Notes under the pieces: model-generated
Told to the model about the DNA's origin: nothing
What the model saw: only the letters and a program-made list of their open reading frames with translations
The model's database searches: none
In this document: piece after piece, positions 13,242 to 26,091 of the stretch
Position numbering within the stretch: position 1 is the stretch's first letter
How the letters are laid out: every line of letters starts with the position of its first letter
Origin: Straminergon stramineum
Taxonomy: Eukaryota > Streptophyta > Bryopsida > Hypnales > Calliergonaceae
Assembly: GCA_963920665.1 (NCBI GenBank)
Contig: OY987267.1
Location: 10,478,001-10,542,000, forward strand
Length of the DNA: 64,000 bases
Direction: 5' to 3'
Position numbers and translations under genes: made by a program

Positions 13242-14979
13242 TCAAACATTGCTTTGCTTGTATAATTTCGTGTCTAAGACTTGTTTGCCACACATGGCGC
13301 ATACACCTGCACTCAACCAGATTCAGGCAGCTTAGGAGACATAATTAAAGAAAGCGCAATTATTGTCCAGACTCCAGACTAGATTAATTTAGAAAGCCAC
13401 TTGCAAGTAAGATGACGCAAGATGGAAAAGCTGATACCTTTCTTGTAGGAACACGATTGACAGTACTTTGCTTCTTGATGCAGCTGCTGCTTGCAGATTA
13501 TGCATTTTGTTTTTCCATAAGGAGAAAACCTTCACATCACACACGATATTAGAACACCACCAAACGCAATCCGGCTTGCAGAGATTCAAAAAAGAGGTAC
13601 ACAATCGAGTTAGACTCACCCTCCTTTTCCTGCCCCACCCCCGTTTGCCCTACTTAAAGTATAAGGGAGACAATCTCGGCTTTCATACCAAGGTAAGTGC
13701 ATCCAGAATCGCCACTTGAAATGAATGCGTGCTAGTAGCGACTCTGGGTTCCCATATCTTACAAGGGATAAAAAGAAAACCTTATTCAATGAGAAAATTT
13801 GATAAAAAGAAGAAGTACGAAGGTACATTCGAAAGCACACCTGTTCTTCTTAGAGAGCAACTTGTTCTCGTTTATCTTCCGTCCACCCCCTTCAGTAGTA
13901 TTACTAGCACCCTCCTTCCACTTGTCAGGTACTATCACTTTCGTCAGCTTCTTCTCACCTGCTCGACACCACATACACCTCAGTTAGAGTACAGTTACTA
14001 AAAATCACAACAAAGATTACACAATATTAACAACAAATTACAATCCAGGCAGGGGTTTGGGGAATATAAGTCGTTAAATTCCTTCTGAAAGAAAGGGAGC
14101 TAGAGACCCTCCATCAGATACCACAACATATGTGGCTTGCTAACTACTGCTAGAGTGGGATTGAAAATACGGAGCATTGGCAATATTTTATCCTTCATAC
14201 TAACTAAGTAAAGCAAGACCAAATCCGCAGATACGAGTCGCAGATCTATCCCTTATGTGAGATGCAACTAGGTAAAATGCTCGCAAAATAAAAATAATTC
14301 ACACCTCATAGTTGCCAGTAAGAACTTAAACGACTATTTCTTATTTGGTGTTTCTACTCCTACTGCACAATCAGAAAATGAATTTCTATCAATGTACATC
14401 AGTTTCCTTGGTGCCGAACAAGCAGGCGAACCACGCCATGCGCAGCAGTAAAAACGGAATCCTTGTCACGAACTGCACCGTTTCCGAATGATCACCTGTA
14501 ATCGCCTCACACTACCCCAGCTCTATCTGAAATTCATCCGCTACATAGATAGTCGAAATTGATATAAAGGATCAGCTCAGGATTACAACATAGGGCAGAA
14601 TCACGACAGAGAGAGACCATATGACCTAACCCTCTCCAATACAGAGCACTAAAGCTAACATATAAATTCGAAAAATTCGGGATCAGAAATCAACCTCAAG
14701 GGTTTTATTTCACAAACCCCTCCCTCATCACGAACGAAGCCACCGCTAAAAGTCATTTCCATGCTACTCGACACCGACTATATCACTCTCCGCGTGAAAA
14801 TCCAAGTTTAAAATACTTGAAATCCTATCCACCAACACCAAAAGAAAACTCCTGTCCCACTCGCACCCACCCCTTCTCTCGCAACTCAAAATCTTCGACA
14901 AAATCTAAATTCACCGAAACCCTAAAACCCCCCAAACGAGAGCCAATAAACACAGAAACTCACATTTGTCGCACACCAT
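13242..14979 (-). CDS. CRIPT: CRIPT-like cysteine-rich zinc-ribbon protein
   Basis: Four coding exons (14964-14979, 13841-13958, 13438-13529, 13242-13306) give 96 residues; CRIPT proteins are about 100. It begins MVCDKCEKKL, followed by VIVPDKWKEGA, NTTEGGGRK and NENKLLSKK, all hallmarks of CRIPT. Four CxxC pairs follow the expected spacing (CDKC, CIIC, CQSC, CAMC) and would bind zinc. The C-terminus QSNV fits a class I PDZ ligand. Animal CRIPT binds the PDZ protein PSD-95 and has also been linked to the minor spliceosome; the plant role is inferred to lie in RNA processing. Intron 1 is about 1 kb. The first coding exon is only 16 nt. An in-frame ATG 51 codons upstream (15132) gives an alternative longer start; I chose 14979 because the family starts there. 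Confidence 0.93.
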
Positions 14980-15473
14980 GGTCACCAGCGTCCGCCACCC
15001 GCACCCAATTTCTTTCTTAAGCTCCTCTCGCTGCTGCCGCAATTCCGCAACAATCGAGGATGGTGTAATCTCAAAATCCAAAGTGCTAAACAACTGTGCA
15101 GGAAAGTTTGAAGCTGCAGCTGAAGAAGACATACTTCGCGTCTGATACCATGTTTGATACCCTGAGACGACTGTGAGATTAATACCCTGATTTGAACTCT
15201 AATTCAGGCAAGGATGGGTACATCCGGTTCTCATCGGTTGGAAGACTCGTAGTCACTGCTCTTACTGATACCCTGGTACGATCTATCAATCCAAGGGTAT
15301 CAATAGTAGCACTGGCTTCGAGCCTTCCGACGACGATGAACAGTCTCCTCTGCAAGCCCTGTTTGGTCCAATTCTCAGTTTTCGAAACCCTAATTTAAGC
15401 AAAATTAGGCTCTGTCCGAGTGAAACTGACTGAGTTCGTGCGATTGTTCTTGCAATGCACGGAATGCTTGACT
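14980..15473. promoter_or_regulatory. Divergent promoter between CRIPT and the COMM-domain gene
   Basis: The two start codons face away from each other across 494 bp, so the genes probably share a bidirectional promoter. A telo-box motif AAACCCTAA lies at 15385-15393, typical of promoters of plant housekeeping genes. Several GATACC-containing words recur near 15145-15275. No convincing TATA box was seen. Confidence 0.55.
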
Positions 15474-16763
15474 ATGGCGAACCATGTGCAAGTGCCGCAG
15501 TTTCTTCTAGGCGCTGATGTTGCAGGTGATTTTTCCTTCCATTCCCTCTTCACACTACATTTCAAGGGCTAGTTTTGGTAAATTTTTAGTTACCCCGCTT
15601 GCGACGATGCTGGAATTTTTCAGAATTGTTTTCGATGTAGGAAATTTGCAGCAGATTTAAGGGTTTCCTGAAACTAATTGAAGCCAGTTTCACTCCATTC
15701 GTGCAGTGGCACAGGAATTTGCCAAAATTGCAGTGGATCGCATTGTGAAGAGTGAGGCCGGGACACGAGGGTTTGCAAAGGCAGCGAGGGTGTTGCAGGT
15801 CTCTATAGAAGATGTGGAACAGGCAGTGGCAGCTTTGACAGCATTGTTTGCCCGTGCGGTTCGATTACATCTACAACATGCGGAGTTGCTCTCGCTTTTC
15901 AATGATGCAGGTAACAATCCGAATTGTCAATTTATTCAAACGATCACCACTCTCGGTTGGACTTTCCACAATGTCTTTGCTTATAATGTAATTCGTGGTT
16001 TATAGGTTTTGAGGAATCAGCGGGGGAGGTGCTAGCAGATTCGTTTGCTCAAAGAAACCAAGAGCTCTTTGGTGTTGTTGCATTGAGTGGCACTTCGTAT
16101 GGTCGTCTTGATTGGCGTCTTGATATTCAGGTATTCATCACCTTGAACCTTTAGAGTACTGATCGAGCATTGAGCGCTACTTATCCTCGTCCCATTTCTA
16201 TTTTGTTCGGCTGATAATGCGGATCTTCATCTGCAAGGGATCTTCAAAGCGTCTGGCTCGGAGGAAGAGACCCTGTAGAATGTTGAATGTCCTCTTCTTG
16301 TCCTTCTAGTGCAATATATTTATATCGCAACCCTAATTGCTCTACTCTACAGTATTTTTTATTTATGAAATGTCCTCGAATTGCACCCTGAAGGTGGGAT
16401 TGGGGGTCTAGGAGTTCTTGAAAGCATTCGGCCTGGAGGAAGAAACCCTGTACTATGTTGGCTTTCTTCCTCTGGATCCTCTTGAGTACTAACTATCTGT
16501 AGAGGTGACGTAAACCTTTTTTTTTTCCTAAGCTACCACAGCTTGCTCAAGAAGTTCATCTGTTTTGGGAAACACAGGTTGCTAGTCGAAGTGTGCGACA
16601 ACAAGCCAGCCCACGCTATTTACTGGCATTACAAACCTCTGATGGTATGAAACACATCGAAGCCGATTACAGTGTGCTGAAGGATGTTTGTCTCCAATTG
16701 GAATCTGCTCTAGCCGAGTCCCGCAGTACTCGCAGTCGACGGTTTCTTCGTGTCTTCAGATAA
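15474..16763 (+). CDS. COMM domain-containing protein, COMMD2-like
   Basis: Four exons (15474-15525, 15707-15910, 16006-16130, 16578-16763) encode 188 residues, a usual COMMD length. The N-terminal half is helical. The C-terminal COMM domain begins near residue 118 with YGRLDWRLDIQ, then VASRSVRQQ, and ends in a helix with LESALAE and a basic SRRFLRVFR tail. The tryptophan in LDWRLD (residue 122) and the VASRS motif resemble COMMD2 most. In animals, COMMD proteins form a ring within the Commander complex, which helps the retriever recycle endosomal cargo. Subfamily assignment is by motif only. The start is the first ATG in frame with a good exon; intron phases all close. It is transcribed away from CRIPT. 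Confidence 0.85.
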
Positions 16764-18847
16764 TGAATGCTACTGGGAGTGCAGTGACAAAGTTTGGGCC
16801 ACCTTCTTGCATTGACACGGCGTCTGGAATCGGCAAGTAAGGGACCTTGGTGATAACATACCCAGAGTTTAAGATTCTGAACTATAGTACAATTGAGGTA
16901 GACACATTCCCTGTTTGATTGAAGGTTCTTTCGCATTGAAGCCTCTAAGACTGAGGCCTTGAGTGTCATGTAGGTAGTCTGTTGATAGTGAGCTCTATTG
17001 GCTCTGGACCACAGGCGAGGAGGCTTAATTTGCAGTCACAGAAGCTACATGTGACAAAATTGTCATGGAATGATCCGCAACTACAGCATTAATATGGTTT
17101 CCGTTACAGTAGTCCTACGAGCGTTCCACGGAGGGAATTTCTTCCTTCCACATGGGGATAGATGTAAAACAATGTTTTACGCCACAAATGCCTGTAAAAT
17201 CCGGGTATGTAAAGCAATTCGTAATTTTGTGGCCTGCTCCATGTGTGCTATATATTCTTATCATTTCCCCTGGCATGCACGATGTGTTTTGTTAATAAGG
17301 TCAAGTCTGATTACTCTGAAATTCGTGGTGCTTTACCAATGAGTTTAAGCAATGAAATGCTGTGTTCAGGCTTAGTAGAGGAGCAGTTTCTTTGATGAAA
17401 GTACCAAGCCAAGAACTACTTAACGAAGTCGAATCTATTCGCCAGGTGTTCCAGGAGTGTTCTTCAATTCAAAAAGTTTTCCCTCACAAGCATACATAAC
17501 ATTGTTAACCAACCTAAACCATTCCCCCTCAAGAGATTGGGATAATCCCTCTTGGGATCTTGAGATCTTGAGATCTTTGGATCCTTGGGAGTGGATTTTG
17601 TTTAATTTATAGTCATTGGTTGGTTGGGAAGTTGCAATGCGAGTGTCATTGGTTGATTGGGAAGTTGCAACAATGGGACTCCCACTTTCTAGAGGATCAA
17701 AAGGGCCTCCCTAATGTTGGTTAATAATATTATGTAACCAAAGATTGAACCCTAATTCCTTATCTTAGCACCTCTTACGTCGTATAGTGGGAGGTCCTGC
17801 TGCGCAGGCGAGGGCGCGAGCCCGAGCTTGAGGGGCGGGGCCTTCACAGCCCGGGAGGCCTGAGGAAGGGGGGCCTCCCACAACATTAAGCAGTGGGCGG
17901 GGCAAGATATCTTGCCAGGGCACGATCTGCTAAGGGAAGCACACTGGCCAGTGCTTAACGATGTGGTTTGTTTGTTAGTGAAATCTAAACAATGATGCCA
18001 CGAGTGAACTATTGAAAGCCTTTAACGAGCGTACATATTGAAAGGCCTGGCTGGCGAAGGTCATAACAATGAAATACGCAAGTGCTGCATCTCGAAGAAT
18101 AGAGGTTACATGCCAGCACTGACCGTGACGACACTACCGGTGCAGCGAAGCCATGTCGTTTGGGGCACCATGGTGTTGCTCATCCATTTGTCCAATGCCC
18201 TAGGGAACAATGTGTCAACGGGATTCGTTTAATTGGCAGGCTCTGTTTTGTGAAGGGATCATCGTTCTATTCACAATCCACGTCGGTTATCCTTCGAATG
18301 TCATTCATATTTGACTTATGCAAGACAGGATCACCGTTCTATTCACAATCCACGTCAGTTATCCTTGGAATGTCATTCATATTTGACTTATGCAAGGCAC
18401 ACCGTATGACTTATGCACTGGTTCAGATTCTCAGCGCACAAACTGCTTTCATCACATCAAAGTGAAGAACAGGCCGCAACAACTTAACCGTTCCCATCGG
18501 GGACCTTCTTGGCCGAAAGAAGCACCGTATGTATGAATATCTGACTCCAGGAAAACTCTTGCGCACCGCAAGCGGGCACATTGTTACATTTCTGCCTTTG
18601 GCAGTATATGGAAACAAACCGCATCATCTCTCTACACCTTCATAACCATGCATGTCGCTCGACTTTCCTCACTTCCTGACTCTCGAATGGAAATGCAAAG
18701 AAAAAACTAACCTTCAACAATACAGTACAGGTACGTTCATACACGCTTCTAAAGCAGGGTTTGCTATTGTATCCTTAATAACTTGATGAAAATCAGCATA
18801 CACTCTCAACAAGTAACAGCAGCAATATCTCTTTAAGATGGAGTAGT
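16764..18847. other. Intergenic region between convergent COMMD and HHL1 genes
   Basis: It holds the two 3' flanks. It contains a short GC-rich patch (about 17790-17890), a degenerate 33-bp duplication with ATTGGTTGGTTGGGAAGTTG near 17610-17680, and the 72-bp duplication listed separately. Open frames here are short and unconvincing. Confidence 0.5.
18256..18399. repeat. 72-bp tandem duplication
   Basis: Copies begin at 18256 and 18328. Both read GGATCA(T/C)CGTTCTATTCAC and continue with few differences, through GAATGTCATTCATATTTGAC. The duplication is recent. Confidence 0.85.
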
Positions 18848-20995
18848 CTACTTCTTGTTTCTAGATTCTCCTGCTTGATCTCCTGACGCAGCTGGTAGAC
18901 TTCCTAGGCTGCCAAATGAGTCTCCAATTTTACCAAAGAAGCCCTTTACTTTGTCCACTACGGAATTCAGCTCTTCCTTGGGAGGGACCTGTAAACATCA
19001 CAACATCGAGTGAATACCTTGTGTTTCAATACCCAACCTTCGATCTCGCCACAAAGCAGCTCAATCACTCAGTTGGTAAACGATCATCTAGGACAAATGA
19101 AGTAGCAAAGCAAGTAGGTAAAAAATGTTTATCTTACTGTCACGACATCTGAAGCAAATAGGGCTGACTGTGGTTTTGCTGGATCCTGCAAGAGTCACTT
19201 GCCCAGTTAATACACCTCATAATTTTCAAGTCACAAGGTATGAATTGACATTCTCCTCTTCCACCGTCACTATGAATGATCAAGCGATGATTCAAAAAAG
19301 CGTACCATAACTTTGTAGCCATACTGAAATCCAGTGGCGGACTTCAACACAGGATACTGCTTAATAGCGGTTTGTCGGATTGATCGTTCGTCCTGAAATT
19401 CAAGTGCAGCCGCTTGAAGTAAATGACACAAATCGATCATGGAGCAATCAAGTGACTCACTCAAAAAGCTTGAGTGCTGCATATTGCCGCCTTTAAGTTC
19501 ATAATGTGCAAAACGCTACGAACGACCTCAATTCGAGAGCAAAGGGATACTACCAATACAAGGATCACTTTCCCAAAATCAAAAGCATTCAGCAATAATC
19601 CTTATATTGAGGGGATGTCCAGAACTCGGGCTCCGTTTTACAGTCAAAGATACTGTTTCTTACCTTGTAGATAACACCAGCTATATTCCGAGTCAATGTG
19701 CCTTCATAAAGCTTCTTTCCCCAGTCATTCTTCATAGCTCCCACCATCATTTTTGCTGTTGTTCCTCCCGTCACCACACTCAACGGATACCACCTTGGTA
19801 CCTGCACATTACAAGCTAATTATATTCAGATATATACCATATATACACCATGTGTCACTTTGCTCGCATCAAGGCCAGAGAGGAATCCATGACCCTAACC
19901 CTAACAAGGGCTTACAAATGCCACAGTACCATTATCCCGCAGATAGCCACTCTACACTATAAATTTGCGGTCCACAGGCATAATCATAGGTCATAACAAT
20001 TCAGGATCGTAGGCTCTGAATATGATATTGTATCGAACTCAAGTAATCAAATGGACTTAACTACCAGTTTCTTTAATTTAATGAAGATGCTCATGCACCC
20101 TAGAGGAAACAGTTGGACTAAGGAATAGACTCCCCTACATCTCAAACTCTAACTCAGACAATACACAGCCTTCGAGTCTGTTAGGGAAACCTAAAAATTA
20201 GAGAAATATGTTCTGTGGCGCTTCCAAGGTTTTGATCTCCTCATCACTCAAGACACGGCTATATGCGACGGTTTCAATCTAAACCAACGCGAATCAATTA
20301 AAGCAGCAAGCTACACTAAGATTTTGAACGCAATGCCCTATCCCACATAATAAACCCCTCTTTACTCGCATCCATTTCCAATTGCGATCTCTCTTCAAAC
20401 TAATACAACCAAAATGACCTCGCAGTATAAAAAATAGAACCATGCGTACGCATATGCAAGGTTCCGATAAACAAAACAAAACTTCGGTTCACAGGCTCTC
20501 TCTCTATATGATGATTTAACCTCAATATACACGCGAATCAATTAAACCTAGACTAAGTCCTTCAACTGAAAATAAAATAAGCCCCTCATTATTCGCAGTC
20601 CTTCTCAATTGCAATGTCTCTTCAAACCAATCCAACCAAAATTGACGCGCAGAGTAAAGAAAGGAACCACGAACACGTACATTCAAGGTTCGGATAAACA
20701 AGACGAACTTCGGATTATCGTCATCGTCCATTTTTGGCATCGCCGGCATCTGCTGCTTGTTCGGCTGCCTTCCAGGCATACCAGCTGTTCGCCTCCCCTT
20801 GGCTCGCACGCTCAAGGAGGCTCCTCTCCTGTCGCTGCCGCTTGGATCCTCCGCTCTGCAACACGACTTCAACGCCACACCACCGCTTCCTACCATGAAC
20901 GACGTCTGATGCGAGCTCACCGACGCAGCGAGCTTCATCGTCACCGCACACAAGCTGGACGGGCCGGGCGCAAGCGCCATCATTCTGGCCTCCAT
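18848..20995 (-). CDS. HHL1: HHL1, thylakoid protein of photosystem II repair
   Basis: Five exons (20681-20995, 19664-19801, 19306-19392, 19138-19185, 18848-18988), all phase 0, encode 242 residues. The first ~65 residues are Ser/Ala/Arg-rich and look like a plastid transit peptide. The conserved core reads NPKFVLFIRT, then WYPLSVVTGGTTAKMMVGA, LTRNIAGVIYK, RQTAIKQYPVLKSATGFQYG and a helical tail with VDKVKGFFG. These match Arabidopsis HHL1 (hypersensitive to high light 1), which binds the PSII core antenna CP43 and works with LQY1 in PSII repair. The start is firm: an in-frame TAA lies directly before the ATG. Intron 1 contains a short telomere-like CCCTAACCCTAAC run near 19893. Confidence 0.93.
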
Positions 20996-22895
20996 TTATC
21001 GCACAAGAAACTCCAAAAATTCGGAAAATTTGTAATCAGTTATAAAGAAGCGCCGGAGACCTAATTAAAAAATCCTCCACACAGAGATCCCCTTCCCAAC
21101 AAAATGGCAATTGCATGAAATCTGCTCGATGCGCAGGCGCCGAGCAAAACCTGTCGACGAGGGACGATGTTGGAGGGACTCCTCTGGGAAAGTATTCTAG
21201 CTTCGGCTGTGATTAGCTTCGGAATGGATAGGGTCGGAATCAGGTACGGTACTAGGCTTGGGGGGTCCCCTTTTCGTTGAGAAACAGTTCCGTCTCCGCC
21301 TGTCGTTGGCACTCGGAATTGGAAGCACAATGCCGGCCACGTCACTCGTTCTCTAAAATCTGTTCTTGTTGATGAATGGAAAGTGTTTGTTTTGTTTTGT
21401 TTTGTTTTTTCCCCTATGGAATTATTTTTCAGCTTGAGCTCATAAAATTCTTGAAGTATTAGTATAGGTGTTTTAGTAAGGTAACTACACCTAAAATTGT
21501 CCAAATAAGCATTTTAGTATAATGCCTATTGTTAAACTATCTTAATGTATGATCACACCTTGGTATGAGAAAGCCCCCTCTGTAAGTTATAGAAACATGT
21601 CATTACGTGGTGTAGGACCTATTCCACATAAATCACACTTTATCAATTAATTCTTGTATTACATGAACCCATTAAGTGTGGTATGAGCACATATTTAAAT
21701 TCCCATCTAACCTAGAATAAGAAAGAGTGTCTTCAATTTCCAAATTGCCATTCTAAAAAATACTAGTAGGGTCCTAAATATTAAAGTGCATTGGAATTTT
21801 ATATAATTGAAGGGTGTCTAAAATCCACAAATAATATTCCTAAATAAAATACTTTAATCATACATGTATATTCCATAATTATAAAAACAATGAACTCTCC
21901 AAGCTTCACCTCAAGGGAGGTTATAAGCTCCATTTTTAGCCTCTATTTTCCTTCTTCAATCATCATAGGCTCTCTACTCAATTCTTATTACTTGTTGAAT
22001 TTTTTTGGTTATTTTAATCCCTTAAGGACCACGAATTCAAATTTTGAACAATGGATGATTGCAAACACATCCCAAGTACTTAAAAATAGTGTGTTTTTCA
22101 TCCATGTATATTTTTAGAGATTCTTGTATTAGTTCTTTAACATTTGTATAGTATAGATTCTGAAGACTTGGCTTGGCAAATATTCTATAATTCAATTGAG
22201 GGTATTGGCACGTCTAGCCTCAAAAAGTGAACTTTTCAATTCAAAAAATGGTTCTTCAAAAACAAAATAAAAAAAATACAAAGAATCCTCAAAAATCACT
22301 ATAATTAGAACTTAATATTTTCAACGCAAAAAAAAATTCCTTTCAAAATCACAAACATTCAATCTACAATTGATTTTGGAAGGAATTCTTAATATTTGGT
22401 TTCAAATTTTATTGAAAAATATTGTGTTGTGTACTAGTTGATCTAATTGAATGGAAATGATATGTGGATCTTATTTTACAAGTGTTGTACTGTTGTTTGA
22501 GATACATCATTAAATTCTTATTCTAAGTTTCATTTCATAATACATCTTTACAATTTTGAAAATCTAGACTATCCATGGTCCTTAAGGAGTTAAGAGGAAA
22601 AAACCAATTCTATCTTAATTTACACTTTCAATTACATCATACCATGCTTCTTCTTTACACCACATGCTTTGTGACAAGTAGTGAGGTACGATGTAGTAGA
22701 GGAAGGGGATTTGATAATAGTTCAAATTTTCAAAGTTAGGATTACGAAAGCAAGCATCTCATGGAGTTGACGTTTTGTACATAGTTGACAAATGCTTCTG
22801 AAGAAAGAGCATTCCAATTTGTAGGAGTTGAGTTGGAGGATAAGGGTGATGAATGTGTGTGAATTGAGTGCTAGTTATTTGAAATGAGTACTTAA
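20996..22895. other. HHL1 upstream region and intergenic DNA
   Basis: The first ~400 bp are moderately GC-rich and should hold the HHL1 promoter and 5' UTR. Beyond about 21400 the DNA becomes AT-rich and shows no gene. Confidence 0.5.
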
Positions 22896-23819
22896 TCCCT
22901 AAAGTTCCTTCACTATGTTATCATCAAAAAACCTCAAAAATTGCCATTTTTAATACAAGTACCAAATTTTTGAAAAATATCATTTTTGGACACATGTAAT
23001 CGTAGGATCTTGTATTAAACTAAATTGAGAAGATGTGTAAAAAATTTCAGAACTCTCCATCTTGTAGATTGCAAGATATTAGCATTTGAAGTGACAAAAA
23101 CCTTTTGGGGGACTTGTGAAAAAACAAGTAGCTGCACTTCACAAGGTCACATTTGCATGAAAAAATGTCCAAAATGGTGGTGATTCTTTAGATTCATTCT
23201 TCAATGCAAGTTGGCTACATGCTTGAAAATTTTCAGATCATTTGGAATTGTGCAACATATAGGAAAAAAATAGTAAGTAGAAAGATGTAGATAATGACTC
23301 AAAATACTAAATTGTTAACAATTTATTAATGAAATTGAAAAATCCCAATCCCAATGGTTGTAATGTTGTAATAAAAAATCTACATCTAATGTTTTTATTT
23401 TTTCAAACAAAATTGAAAATTGAATTAGATATAGGACTTCAAAGTTTATTTTAGAGTAGAGATTCTATAACTGTCTGCAAACTAAAACATCTCATAACTT
23501 TTGACTCATTGATCAAAATGGAATGATTCAAAGCTTCCTATGTATATATAAATCTAGAAAATCATTTTCAAGTTTTTATTTATTTTTTAAATGATTTTTT
23601 CAGATCTGCCCAGACTGCCTGAGTTGAAAAACAAACTACATATTAGGCCATAACTTTTGACTCATATTTCCAAATGCCCTAAAATTTTTTGCACATGAAA
23701 GATATTCCTCGTCCGCACCTTCTTTTAAATTTTGGGCCCAAAACATGGAAATTTCTAGTCACACATACTTGCCCAAAAAAAGTTATGTTGCCAAAAAACA
23801 CACCTTGGTCCCTTAGGGG
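22896..23819. mobile_element. 924-bp non-autonomous TTAA element, copy A
   Basis: The element is flanked by TTAA at 22892-22895 and 23820-23823. Ends are TCCCTAAAGTTCC and, inverted, CCCCTAAGGGACCAAGG. The body is closely related along its length to the 924-bp copy at 50933-51856, and less closely to 33425-34387 and 32179-32758. No coding frame survives. TTAA targets with CCC-starting ends are the pattern of piggyBac-type transposons; that assignment is inference. Confidence 0.75.
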
Positions 23820-23934
23820 TTAACATATAAGGTGCCTAGTGTTGGAGGTTGTTGTGAGATTTTAGGTTATTGGATTTGTTTGAATTTGGAATTGTCAAGA
23901 ATTTCCTAGTGCTAGATTCTTGAATTCCTTTCTT

Positions 23935-24070
23935 AACTTTAGAAAGATGTGGCCCCCCTAGACCAAGGTAGTCACCAAAACACTTTGATTATTGAACCAA
24001 TATATAGGCACATTATTTGTTTCTATAGTTAATAGTGAAGTCATAAGTCATCCATCAAACCTTTTAGGTC
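23935..24070. repeat. Solo arm of the 11480-11985 element
   Basis: It contains GACCAAGGTAGTCACCAAAA and CTATAGTTAATAGTGAAGTC, in the same order as the right arm of the foldback element near 11860-11940. Confidence 0.55.
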
Positions 24071-24417
24071 CCCAATGTCTTTACATGATTTATGTTGTGG
24101 TGCCTACTTTGGAATGGCTTTTTCTTCCTTTGGTGAATATTTGAGAGGTTCCAAAGAATGGAAACATTGGATTAATAGTAGCATTGTAATAGTGAGGTTG
24201 TTGCATTAGAAAATATGATTTTATTATACCAGTTTGATTTCTTTGTATTTTCAATAGCTAGCTATAAATTAACCGTAATTATAGCTTTGGTTGCTTTTGA
24301 AAAAAATTCTGGAAAAATATGGTACCTAGAGTTCATAAGAGTAGATTTGAGGGCATTAAGAGACTATTTCAGGTCCATTCCTTGTGTTGTTAACCAGCCC
24401 TAGCTAACTAGAAAAAA

Positions 24418-24475
24418 AATTTTAAAATTTTGAAAAATTTTAAAAATTTTAAAAAATTTTAAAAATTTTAAAAAT
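24418..24475. repeat. Low-complexity AAATTTT tract
   Basis: A run of alternating A and T blocks, close to (AAAAATTTT)n. It is self-complementary and could fold. Confidence 0.8.
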
Positions 24476-24999
24476 GAATGAAAAATGATTTTTTGAAAAA
24501 AATAAATGAAAAAATAGAATATTAATTATTTGACATGGTAGTCTCTCAACCACATGAGATTATCTATATAGCAAAGTTCCCAAAGTTCCTATAGTGTGGA
24601 AATTCACAATCTCTTGGAGGCCTCCAAAATCCTCTAATGAGCAGTTGCAAGAGTTTAGGAATAATAAGAAAATGAGTGTTTGCACTTGTTATAACCATAG
24701 TTTTTGTTTTTTCAATTTTATCTTGATGGCAATTCTTCTACTTCTTCTCTTATATCATGCCACATACTTAGGATTGATTTTTTTTACCTTCTAGGAGATA
24801 TTTGAGAATTGAATAATAGAAAATTTTGTTCAATAGGGCGAGAGTACTTTTTGTGACTAACTAAAAATTTCAATTAAAGATTACTTGTTCTTTGTTTTGC
24901 TTATCGTGGTTTCAAGATTTATCAAGTTGACAAAATACATTAGCTTCCTATTTTTATAATTCATATTTCAATCAATGTCTAGAAGCAAAAGTTATATCA

Positions 25000-25629
25000 T
25001 CTTCAACACAATTTTCACCTCGTGAGCAACAAAAGAAATCCAAAAAAACTTGAAATAAAAAATTTAAAGATTTGCTTTATATAGTTCACATTTTTGTCAA
25101 CATGGAAAGTTGTGATTTGTTCCATTTGGATTAGTGATGTGCAAGTTATGGAGCATCTTGTTTTCCATGCAATCATAACATCTTCTTGAAAAAATAACAT
25201 ATTGGATCTGTTTTGAACTAAATTTTTACAATTTAAAAAAAATAAAAAGAAGTTCTCCGAGGTTTACTTTGCTTGCTAGAAAAATCTCACCATTGGGGTT
25301 AGTGTGTTTCAATTCCATCTTAAAGTATTAACAAATTAGTTTTTTTCTTCAATCTCATACAAACTCCTATTAAATTCTTTTTATGAAAGTTCAAAGTCAA
25401 ACACTCTTCATGCAAAAAAACTTATTTTCTTCTCTTTAAATGTAGATATCTTGTGTTCTATACGGCCAAAGTTTCTGAAATTTCTTCCACACATTCTTCC
25501 ACTACTCTAGAATAAGATCCTAAGCTTAGATAAGCAAAAAACATTCATTTTTATAGATTTTGCTCTTTGCAATAGAAATGGCAGTTTCGAGTGTTTTTTG
25601 ACAAAGAAAAGGCATGTGTCCTTAAAGGG
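25000..25629. mobile_element. Diverged TTAA element in reverse orientation, one end clear
   Basis: The right boundary is CCTTAAAGGG next to TTAA at 25630-25633. Read on the minus strand, the sequence follows the body of the 924-bp family: an ACTGCCATTTCTA block, a GATCTTA block, then ATTTCAGAAA and AAGATAT blocks. The other end could not be located. Confidence 0.4.
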
Positions 25630-26091
25630 TTAAATATGCTAATTGCAAATGTTTTGGATTTGTTTTACCTTTGTTTTATGGGATTTTTTTTTTTTGGGGG
25701 GGGGGAGAGAGGACTAGGTTGAAGCCCCTATGAATTAACCCCTACTGAGTAGCAAGAAATTTTGAATAAATCATAGAGGGATTTTCTTTTTCCAACTCAT
25801 TAATCATTACTTATTAATCATTTTGGACCAAACACATGCAGCACATCATTTATTAGTTTTATTTGCTGATTTTAATGATATAAGTTTTGCCCCCATCTAT
25901 ACCACGTTCTCTACAATATGATCAATCCAATTATCCGGTTCAAAACCATGAATCTTTGATCTTCTAGGAGCTAGAGGAACTCCATAACTGCAGAATTTTC
26001 TTTTACGTCTTGCACAAAATGAGAAGAGTGCGAACAGATCTTCTTCAGAGTCCACTTAAGTTGTTCATGTAACGAAAAGGGATTAACTTAC

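Noticed and set aside
19891..19908. Telomeric repeat insertion in HHL1 intron 1
   Set aside because: Only two to three CCCTAA units are present, which is common in plant genes and not evidence of an insertion.
21061..21504. 147-codon minus-strand frame upstream of HHL1
   Set aside because: It covers the expected HHL1 promoter and 5' UTR, includes a low-complexity TTTGT run, and shows no motif.
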